From: Lentisphaerota bacterium
Lineage (GTDB): Bacteria > Verrucomicrobiota > Kiritimatiellia > UBA8416 > VGWJ01
Direction of reading: 5' to 3'
Length of the DNA: 64,000 nt
Assembly: GCA_016873635.1 (NCBI GenBank)
Contig: VGWJ01000010.1
Span: forward strand, 1-64,000
The notes below the pieces were generated by a model that was not told the DNA's origin, made no database searches, and saw only the letters and a program-made list of their open reading frames with translations. A program made the position numbers and the translations under genes. Below, piece by piece: positions 56,735 through 64,000 of the stretch. Positions within the stretch are counted from its first letter, which is position 1, and every line of letters starts with the position of its first letter.

Positions 56735-57036
56735 AAGAGCACTGTTGCTCCGATTGTTTCACTGGTGAGTCTCGGCGTGGGTGTCGCCATCCGAAGTAAT
56801 TGGTGACCCGTTGGTTAGGTTGATCGGCCAGCCATCGGTGATCGAAGGCGGTGCATACGCGAGTACCCTTCAGGATTGAGGAGTGGATACGCGAGTGACC
56901 TGTGGGGATGAGGCCCCCGACGAAAGGAGGAACGAAGAGAAGAGTTCAGGACCGGCTATCCGAAGTGAGCGGACGGCTCGGGAGAGAAGTCCGACCGGGA
57001 AGAAGGCAGCAACAGCGAAGCAGTGAGGAACAAGAG

Positions 57037-57759
57037 ATGAAGAACGTAATGATGGCGGCAGGATGTGCGGCGGTGGTGTTATCGCTCGGGACCATGGCGG
57101 TCCGGGCCCAGGACGACGTGGCGGCGCTGAAGGCGCAAGTGCAGGAACTTCAGCAGAAGGTGGGTGATCGCAACAAGGCGATCGAGGCCCTTCCGGCTGT
57201 GGTCGCAGCCAAGCAGGCGGTCGATGCCGCCTCCGCCGCTCGCAAGCAGTTCGAAACCAGCAACACGGCATACGCGGAACTCGTCAAGGCTCGGGAAGAC
57301 GCGAAGGCCGCATACGGCAAGGCTGTTGAGACCGCCGCGGCGAATGACGAGCAGTATACCACAGCCAAAAGACAGGCCGATGAACTCGAAGCGAAGGATA
57401 ACGTACCCCGGGACAAGTTGAAGACCGCCACACCCGAGGAGCGTCCGGCGCTGGAGGCGGAGATCGCCTCGCTAAAGGCGCAGCAGCAACCGCTCAGGAA
57501 CACGATGGCCGAGCGCATGAAGGCCATGGAGGCGCTGCCGGAAGTGGTGGCGGCGAAGAAGGCCTCGGACGATGCGAAAGCGGCGAGAGACGGATTCGCG
57601 ACGGTCAATCCCGAGTACGCCAAGCTGCTCTCGGACGTGAAGGCCGCCCAGGAAGCGTATAGGAAGGCGCAGAACGACGCACAGGCGGCTGACGCTGAGC
57701 GCACCGCGCTTCAGACGCAGATCAGCGAACTTCAGAAGAAGATCGACGCGGCCAAGTAG
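57037..57759 (+). CDS. Exported coiled-coil protein with internal duplication
   Basis: Signal peptide MKNVMMAAGCAAVVLSLGTMAVRAQ; repeats EALPAVVAAKQAVDAASAARKQFETSNTAYAEL / EALPEVVAAKKASDDAKAARDGFATVNPEYAKL. Confidence 0.75.
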   Translation: MKNVMMAAGCAAVVLSLGTMAVRAQDDVAALKAQVQELQQKVGDRNKAIEALPAVVAAKQAVDAASAARKQFETSNTAYAELVKAREDAKAAYGKAVETAAANDEQYTTAKRQADELEAKDNVPRDKLKTATPEERPALEAEIASLKAQQQPLRNTMAERMKAMEALPEVVAAKKASDDAKAARDGFATVNPEYAKLLSDVKAAQEAYRKAQNDAQAADAERTALQTQISELQKKIDAAK

Positions 57760-57778
57760 AGCAGTCGCCTGACCCGGA

Positions 57779-57801
57779 CACCCGCCCGAAGCGGGCGGGT
57801 G
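57779..57801 (+). terminator. Strong GC hairpin just after the coiled-coil gene
   Basis: CACCCGCCCG-AAG-CGGGCGGGTG; no U-tract, so terminator function is tentative. Confidence 0.5.
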
Positions 57802-57883
57802 CCCGGGGGCTGCAAGAGAATTGACGCGGTCGGTCTTGAGGGGGGGGCCACGGCAGAGCGTGGCCTTCCCTTCTTTGCACACC

Positions 57884-58837
57884 TCATCGTTCCGCCCGAA
57901 GCACCACCCGGTGATCAGGAAGCATGTTGGGTTTCCACGGAGTTGTCGGATGAGGCGGCGTAGGATAACCGGGTGAAAAACGGTTCGCGTCCTCACTTGC
58001 CCGGCGGTCTCCGGTGTGGCAGGGCCTATTTCCGGGCGAACCGCGAAGACTGGTGGAGCCGATCGAAGCTTTGTTCCCTCGCTGAAGGTCTTCCGCGACG
58101 CAAGCAGCGGAGATGTCGCTCTCGCTGATCCGCGGGACTATTCGCCTGGCACCGATCCCCGGTCGGCCGTGATCGCCGACACGGTGATCGAGCCGGAAAG
58201 AGACCGGGATTTCGAGCGTCACGGGAACCGGCACGCCGGCGGGCGGCGCGGGATAGGGCGCCCCGCCGTGAACCGCGCTCAGAACGGCGCGTCCGAAGAT
58301 ATCGTCCGTCGGATCGCACGCCCGAGCCTCGTGGAGCTCACCCGTGCGACCGATACTGAGCCGGGCCAGGACATGACCCTCGATGCCTTGTCTGCGTGCC
58401 GCCGCCGGATAGCGCAGTCGGGCCGTCAGCGCCGCGTAGACTTCCGACCAGTAGTTCGAGTGGAGGCCGTCGATTTCGAGCGACCATGCGTCGTTCGCGT
58501 CGTGCGCCAGATCCGTCCCGGCGCCGGCCGGCTCCGTTTCGCAGTCTGCTTCCCGGGCCGCCGGGCGAGCCGGCTCCGGCAGCGGCGCCAGAGCCACTTC
58601 AACAGACTCGGGCGGGCCATGGCGGGTGCCGCCCGCGGTCACCGCCATGACAAGCGCCGTCGCCGCGTAAAACGCGAGGGCGGCCGCCAAGCCGGGCCAG
58701 GAAGGGGCCGACGCCGACAGGGGCAATCGCGCGCACCTGTCGCGCAGGCGAAGGAGGTCGGCGCGGTTGAGCGCAAGAGTCCTCCTGGGCTTGCGGGCGG
58801 ACACGCGTATCGCCGGCTTGCCGGTCATTGCGGCCAT
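57884..58837 (-). CDS. TonB-family protein
   Basis: N-terminal TM; YPAAARRQGIEGHVLARLSIGRTGELHEARACDPTDDIFGRAVLSAVHGGAPYPAPPAGV (TonB C-terminal domain). Confidence 0.8.
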   Translation of the reverse strand: MAAMTGKPAIRVSARKPRRTLALNRADLLRLRDRCARLPLSASAPSWPGLAAALAFYAATALVMAVTAGGTRHGPPESVEVALAPLPEPARPAAREADCETEPAGAGTDLAHDANDAWSLEIDGLHSNYWSEVYAALTARLRYPAAARRQGIEGHVLARLSIGRTGELHEARACDPTDDIFGRAVLSAVHGGAPYPAPPAGVPVPVTLEIPVSFRLDHRVGDHGRPGIGARRIVPRISESDISAACVAEDLQRGNKASIGSTSLRGSPGNRPCHTGDRRASEDANRFSPGYPTPPHPTTPWKPNMLPDHRVVLRAER

Positions 58838-58840
58838 TGC

Positions 58841-60988
58841 TCAGAACGTTGACTGCATGGCTGCGACGAAGTTGCGTCCCGGCTCGTTCACGCCGGAGCC
58901 ATGGATGCGGTAGTCCTCGTCGGTCAGGTTCTCCACGGCCAGCGAGAGGCTGAGGCCTTCCTTGAGGTTCCATCCTCCCCGCAGATCGTAGACCGTGTAG
59001 GCCGGCGTGCCGCCCGGAGGTATGCGGCTGCTGTCGGACCGGTCCTGCGTGGAGAGACGATCGGCCCTGGACGCGGCCGTGCAGGCGCCTTCGATCCAGT
59101 ACCTGCCGTCGCCATCCCATCGCAGTCCGACGCGGCCGGTGGGGGGCATCAGCCGGTCGATGTATTCCGTGACGGGTTCGACGCCCGACGTCGGATAAGC
59201 CTCGACCCGGCCGTCCATGTACGTGAACGCGCCAAACGCGGAAAGACCGCGCCGGACGCGGTAGCGCGCATCGATCTCCACGCCCTGAACGTAGCCGTCG
59301 CCGGAGTTCCGCTTGGTCACTTCGTGGTTGCCGTCGATTACGCGCCCCGTCGGCGTGCGCGCGATCATTCCCGCGACGTCGGTGTGGAAGCAGGCAAGCT
59401 GCGCCGACAGCTCCGGCGTGGCGGCCTTGAGCCCGGCTTCGCAGGAAACGTAGTGTTCGGGATCGAGATCGGGCGAAGGCGTTTCGATCTCGTCGGTGCG
59501 TGCGGTGTCGAATCGCGTCAGGTCGGAGAGGTTGGGCGCCCGGAAGCCCTGCGACACTCCGGCAAAGGCGCTCCAGGTCCGTTGCTCGTTCAGGTGGCAG
59601 AGCATGCGCGCGCTGCCGGCAAGATCGTCCCAGGCGCCGGCAACCGCGATGCGTTCTCCCGTGGCGGGATCCTGTACGGCCCCGGCGGCGGCTCGCGCAA
59701 GCTCGTAGCGGGCGCCAAGGATCATGACGAGCCGCGAGGCCAGCGGGATCTCGTCCTGGAGATACGTTCCCAGGAGATCGTAGGCGGCGTTGTCGCCCAC
59801 CGGACCCTGAATGGCCGTCGCGCGCACCGTACCGTCGGAGTTCAAGGTGCGCAGGTAGGAAGCCACGTCATCGCGGTAGAACTCGGCGCCGTAGATCAGC
59901 CTGCCGGCGGGCGAAGGGGACTTCAGCGTGAAGAAGGCGCCGGCGGTTTCGACGTCGAATCCCTGCACGTCATGACGGTCGCCCGTTCGCAGACGGTCCT
60001 GCGTTTCCGACTGCAGGTGGCGCGAGACACCGGCGTGGATTTCCTCAACGGGGCCGTGGAGATCAAGGTGATGATACTGCAGATAGGTCAGGTCACGGTT
60101 CTGATCGAGCGCGCGGCGCAGTTCTTCCCCGACGGTGAGGCCGGCCCAGTCGATGCCGTGGACGGTCTTGTGCGTGCGCCAGGCGTCGTCGATGTCCACG
60201 CTCTGGTGCGCCAGAACGAGCCAGGCGTTGTCCCCGACGAAATACTCGGCCTTGGCGTCCCAGTCGCGCTCGCCATAGCCGGTCCTGGGCTGGACGCCGA
60301 CGCTTTTCCCGCCCCTGACGTCGCCGAAGTCCTTGTAGGAGTAGCCGGCCGTCAGGACCAGGTTTGCGGTTGCCCGGCCGATGGTTTCCAGGCGCGCCAC
60401 GTGCGCGTTCTCGGCATCCGCGTAGCGGTAGTACAGGCTGCGATCCCAGCCGCTTCCCGGGCGGAGGTCCTGCGCCCCGCGGGTGACGGCGTTGACGGTT
60501 CCGCCGATCGCATCGCTGCCGTACAGCACCGAAAACGGCCCCCGCACGACTTCCAGACGGCTGAGACCGAGCGGATCGACCGTGCTCCAGTACTGGTTGG
60601 GTCCGTCGCGGAACACGGAGTTGTTGAGCCGCACGCCATCGATCAGGAAAAGATTGCGGTAGCCGGTGAAGCCCCGGATGTAGGGGGAGCCCTGCGCGTG
60701 CGCCGTCTTCTGCGCCATTATTCCGGGCTCGGCGCGCAGCGCATCCGGGACGGTCCGGGCGGCCTTGTCCTCACGCAACACGCCCGCCGACAGGACCGAC
60801 ATCGCGCAGGGCGTTTCCCGGGCAGGCCGGGCTTCGCGCGTGGCGGTGACCACGATGGCGGGCATCACGGTCTCGGCGGCGGGAACGGCATTCGTCGCTT
60901 CCGCGCCGGGCGCGCGGGAGAAGGCGGAGAGAAGAACGAACACGGTCGGCGGCACGGCGCGGGGCGCCCGGACACGATACGTGAGCAC
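58841..60988 (-). CDS. TonB-dependent outer-membrane receptor
   Basis: Plug domain VPDALRAEPGIMAQKTAHAQGSPYIRGFTGYRNLFLIDGVRLNNSVFRDGPNQ; C-terminal VENLTDEDYRIHGSGVNEPGRNFVAAMQSTF. Confidence 0.95.
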   Translation of the reverse strand: MLTYRVRAPRAVPPTVFVLLSAFSRAPGAEATNAVPAAETVMPAIVVTATREARPARETPCAMSVLSAGVLREDKAARTVPDALRAEPGIMAQKTAHAQGSPYIRGFTGYRNLFLIDGVRLNNSVFRDGPNQYWSTVDPLGLSRLEVVRGPFSVLYGSDAIGGTVNAVTRGAQDLRPGSGWDRSLYYRYADAENAHVARLETIGRATANLVLTAGYSYKDFGDVRGGKSVGVQPRTGYGERDWDAKAEYFVGDNAWLVLAHQSVDIDDAWRTHKTVHGIDWAGLTVGEELRRALDQNRDLTYLQYHHLDLHGPVEEIHAGVSRHLQSETQDRLRTGDRHDVQGFDVETAGAFFTLKSPSPAGRLIYGAEFYRDDVASYLRTLNSDGTVRATAIQGPVGDNAAYDLLGTYLQDEIPLASRLVMILGARYELARAAAGAVQDPATGERIAVAGAWDDLAGSARMLCHLNEQRTWSAFAGVSQGFRAPNLSDLTRFDTARTDEIETPSPDLDPEHYVSCEAGLKAATPELSAQLACFHTDVAGMIARTPTGRVIDGNHEVTKRNSGDGYVQGVEIDARYRVRRGLSAFGAFTYMDGRVEAYPTSGVEPVTEYIDRLMPPTGRVGLRWDGDGRYWIEGACTAASRADRLSTQDRSDSSRIPPGGTPAYTVYDLRGGWNLKEGLSLSLAVENLTDEDYRIHGSGVNEPGRNFVAAMQSTF

Positions 60989-61119
60989 GGTACCTCCTTG
61001 CTTGCTGCCGCTCCCGGATCCGCGCCGGGCGCACGCGCGCCCCGGCCGCCGCGGTCCGCGGAACGGCTTCCGCTGGTGTAATCGCCGGCGCGAGGCGCAA
61101 GGTTCAATCGGCCCGGCGC

Positions 61120-61383
61120 ATGCTGGCCGCCACTGGCAACCCCATCAGACGCCCGAACTCAGACGACAAGAAACCCCGCACGTTGACCCGGCTCTACAAC
61201 GACCGCCCCACATGGCTTGACCTGGCCCACCGGACCCTTGACGCCGCCGTCTGCGCCGCCTACGGCTGGCCCATCCGACAGGCTCAGGGCGAGCCGGCGG
61301 ATATGACAGACGAGCAAACGCTTGAGAGGTTGCTTACGCTGAACGTCTCCCGGTCAACCGCGTCCGCCGTCGCGCCCCTCTGA
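61120..61383 (+). pseudogene. C-terminal fragment of MmeI-like/type IIG DNA methyltransferase
   Basis: RTLTRLYNDRPTWLDLAHRTLDAAVCAAYGWP...MTDEQTLERLLTLN, with no upstream catalytic domain. Confidence 0.65.
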
Positions 61384-61401
61384 GGCTGAGCGCGCTTGCC
61401 T

Positions 61402-61422
61402 GCCCTGAGCGCAGTCGAAGGG
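61402..61422. repeat. Interspersed repeat-like motif gccctgagcgcagtcgaaggg
   Basis: Imperfect palindrome; related ccgacaggctcagggcgagcc lies at 61275-61295. Confidence 0.5.
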
Positions 61423-61610
61423 CGGCGGGCGCTGAGTTCCCTCTCGACGCCGCGAAGGAGGGGCAGTTCCGGCCTGTCCGCCATAGCCCGCCAGGGCGAC
61501 GGCGGAGGCATCACCGGCTCCGTTGAACCCGAATCTGTCCTTGTGTCTTGATATGACACCTGTTACGTTCTCCCCGTCGTGTGCGCGATTGCTGTCTGTG
61601 AGCGAACACC

Positions 61611-61802
61611 ATGAATGTTGAACGCTGGCTGTCGGTGCAGGAGATTGCGGCCCATCTGGGCGTGAAGACGGAGACCGTCTACGTCTGGGTCGCGAGGAAA
61701 CACATGCCCGCCCACAAGGTCGGGCGTCTCTGGAAGTTCAAGGTCAGCGAGGTGGATGCCTGGGTGCAATCGGGCAAGGCCGCCCAGAAGGATGAAGGCT
61801 GA
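61611..61802 (+). CDS. Excisionase-family (MerR-like) HTH protein
   Basis: WLSVQEIAAHLGVKTETVYVWVARKHMPAHKVGRLWKFKVSEVDAWV. Confidence 0.9.
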   Translation: MNVERWLSVQEIAAHLGVKTETVYVWVARKHMPAHKVGRLWKFKVSEVDAWVQSGKAAQKDEG

Positions 61803-61807
61803 GCAGC

Positions 61808-64000
61808 ATGTCTTTCGGATACAATGAAGCGGACACTCGGGCGAAGTTGATCGACCCCGTCATTCACAAATGTGGATGGACGGAGGACCTTATTCGTCGC
61901 GAGGAAACGGCTGGCGCCGTGGAGATCATCGGCGGCAAGGCCCGTCGCCGTTCGCGCGGGAAGGTCGACTACATTCTCCGCGTAAAGATCAACCCCGAGA
62001 CGCAGCCCGTCGCTGTCGCGCTCATTGAAGCCAAGAAGGACACGCTTCCTCCGGGCCATGGACTCGACCAGGCCAAAGGGTATGCGGCCTGCAAACGCCT
62101 TAACGTGCCGTTCGTGTTTTCCTCCAACGGGCACATGTTCGTCGAGTTCGACAATCTCACGGGTCTGACAAGCGCTCCACGACCCCTGTCAGAGTTCCCG
62201 ACGCCAGACCAGCTTCGCGCCCGCTACGAAGAGAAAATGGGCTTCTCCCTCTCAACGCCGCAGGCGAAGCCGCTCCTGCAACCATACACAGGCGGCGAAG
62301 GCACACGACGCTACTACCAAGACGCCGCAATCCGCGCCGTGTTCGAGAAGTTCGCGCGGTGCGCCTTGGCCAGACAGCCCCAGCGCGCCTTGCTGTCCCT
62401 CGCCACCGGTTCCGGCAAGACGTTTATCGCGGTGAATCTTCTGAAGCGTGCCGCCGACGCCGGGCAACTGAAGCGCGCGCTCTTTGTCTGCGACCGGGAT
62501 GAGTTGCGCTCTCAAGCACTCAGGGCGTTTCAGAATGTCTTCGGGGCCGATGCCGCCGAGGTATTCCGGAAACCGGACGGAACGAACAATGCGAAGAACG
62601 CCCGGGTCCATATCGCTACGTACCAGACCCTCGGCATTGATACCGAAGACGGCGACCCGCCTTCGCCTGGCTCCGGCGAGGCAGGCGCCAGTTTCCTCAC
62701 CACATTCTATCCGGAGAACTACTTCACTCATGTCGTGATCGACGAGTGTCACCGCTCCGCGTGGGGGAAATGGTCACAGGTACTCACTCGAAACGCCGCC
62801 GCTGCTCAGATTGGTTTGACCGCTACGCCGCGCCGCCTGAAATGCAGCGAGAAGACCAAGGAGGCGCAGACAGACGCTGAGATCACGGCCAACAACATGG
62901 AGTATTTCGGAGAGCCCGTTTACGAATACGACATGGCCCAGGCCATCGAGGATGGCTATCTCGCCGCCTGCGACATTGAGACCTTCGATCTTTTTCACGA
63001 CAACAAGAAGATCAACGAGCGCGACAGCGGCGTTTCCCGCGAAGACCTGAAGGACAAGAAGCTAACGGACGCGACCACAGGCCGCGTCATGATGGTTTCC
63101 GAAGCCAAGGAACACTACGGCGCGGACCGGATTGAAGATCGCATACTCATCCCGGAGCGGGTGGCCGCGATGTGCAAGGACCTGTTCACGCATCTCCTGG
63201 CAACCGGCGGCCCTGAACAGAAGACCATCATATTCTGTGCCCGAGACCGCCATGCCGACGACGTAGCCGTCTGCATGAACAACCTTTACGCCCAGTGGTG
63301 CGTGGCGAACGGCAAGGAGCGGCTGGACTACTACGCCTTCAAGTGTACGGCGGCGAGTAGCGGCAACGACCAACTCCCGGACCTTCGCGCCTCATCGCGG
63401 AGCCACTTCATTGCCACGACGGTTGACCTTCTCACCACGGGCGTGGACGTGCCGTGCGTGAAGAACATCGTCTTCTTCAAGTATCTGAAATCGCCCATCA
63501 GCTTCTACCAGATGGTCGGACGCGGGACACGGATTGACGAAGTAACCGGGAAACTCATGTTCCGCGTGTACGACTACACCGACGCCACGCGGCTATTCGG
63601 GGAGGAATTCATCACGAAGCCGCCGACGGGTGGAGGAGGCGGACCTGGACCGGAACCGCCCCTGGAACCGACGATCAGCGTCGAAGGCTTTGATGTGCAT
63701 GTGACCCACGCGGGAAGCTTCATTGTCACCGACGTAGACGGGAAAGCGATGCCCGTCCCCATTGCCGAGTACAAGGCGCGGCTGGCGGCCCGGCTCGTGC
63801 AGGAAGCGCACACGTTGGACGAATTCCGCAGACTGTGGGTGAACCCGCCATCTCGAAAGGAATTGATCGACACCCTCGTGACAGCCGGTTATTCCCCGTC
63901 CGTCGTCCGCATGGTAGACGACAAGCAGGATTACGATCTCTACGACGTCCTGGCCGAACTCGGCTGGGGCATGAGCCCGCGCACCCGGCACGACCGGACA
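61808..64000 (+). CDS. hsdR: Type I restriction endonuclease R subunit (EcoEI-type), partial at window end
   Basis: IEAKKD nuclease motif, LLSLATGSGKTFIAV, VIDECHRSAWGKW, IGLTATPRR, MVGRGTRID; EcoEI_R-like C-terminus. Confidence 0.95.
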   Translation, partial: MSFGYNEADTRAKLIDPVIHKCGWTEDLIRREETAGAVEIIGGKARRRSRGKVDYILRVKINPETQPVAVALIEAKKDTLPPGHGLDQAKGYAACKRLNVPFVFSSNGHMFVEFDNLTGLTSAPRPLSEFPTPDQLRARYEEKMGFSLSTPQAKPLLQPYTGGEGTRRYYQDAAIRAVFEKFARCALARQPQRALLSLATGSGKTFIAVNLLKRAADAGQLKRALFVCDRDELRSQALRAFQNVFGADAAEVFRKPDGTNNAKNARVHIATYQTLGIDTEDGDPPSPGSGEAGASFLTTFYPENYFTHVVIDECHRSAWGKWSQVLTRNAAAAQIGLTATPRRLKCSEKTKEAQTDAEITANNMEYFGEPVYEYDMAQAIEDGYLAACDIETFDLFHDNKKINERDSGVSREDLKDKKLTDATTGRVMMVSEAKEHYGADRIEDRILIPERVAAMCKDLFTHLLATGGPEQKTIIFCARDRHADDVAVCMNNLYAQWCVANGKERLDYYAFKCTAASSGNDQLPDLRASSRSHFIATTVDLLTTGVDVPCVKNIVFFKYLKSPISFYQMVGRGTRIDEVTGKLMFRVYDYTDATRLFGEEFITKPPTGGGGGPGPEPPLEPTISVEGFDVHVTHAGSFIVTDVDGKAMPVPIAEYKARLAARLVQEAHTLDEFRRLWVNPPSRKELIDTLVTAGYSPSVVRMVDDKQDYDLYDVLAELGWGMSPRTRHDRT

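Noticed and set aside
57884-58200. TonB protein C-terminal extension (~100 aa) as a new domain
   Set aside because: Low-complexity, poorly folded-looking sequence after the TonB domain; read-through or frameshift is equally likely.
60989-61119. Cobalamin or other riboswitch upstream of the TonB-dependent receptor
   Set aside because: On the receptor strand only an inverted match (CCAGTGGC) is seen and the conserved core boxes are absent.
1-64000. Many long ORFs antisense to recognised genes (for example 8269-10362, 58901-61081, 19335-21164)
   Set aside because: Arg/Ala/Pro/Gly-rich translations without motifs, fully overlapping well-supported genes; typical GC-rich shadow ORFs.

Overview
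64 kb of GC-rich, Gram-negative-type chromosome (two tRNAs, TonB-dependent receptor, dense overlapping operons). Part 1: HAD hydrolase, mutM, a methyltransferase plus two 2-hydroxyacyl-CoA-dehydratase-like proteins, a cNMP/ankyrin/PAS-histidine-kinase operon, a MoxR/DUF58/SpoIIM/RDD operon, and menaquinone-like prenylation genes interrupted by gene remnants. Middle (25.97-35.12 kb): the most notable locus, a Na+-NQR/Rnf-type complex (nqrA-E) in which the FAD/NADH module of NqrF is absent. The NqrF membrane anchor and [2Fe-2S] domain is fused to a NuoE/HydC domain and followed by NuoF/HydB-type genes, i.e. an apparent Nqr-NuoEF hybrid. Next (35.2-40.9 kb): a run of toxin-antitoxin-like, hypothetical and restriction-modification genes separated by imperfect hairpins resembling integron attC sites, bracketed by a 28-bp near-identical direct repeat, with no integrase seen. 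The rest holds tRNA-Arg(CCU), LemA, an M48 protease, tRNA-Ser(UGA), radical SAM, glycosyltransferase, epimerase and DEAD-box helicase genes, a putative sugar-acid catabolic operon carrying two copies of a ~85-bp inverted-repeat element, a TonB pair, and a Type I restriction locus with apparent in-frame repeat insertions. All calls come from reading the sequence; no database search was run.
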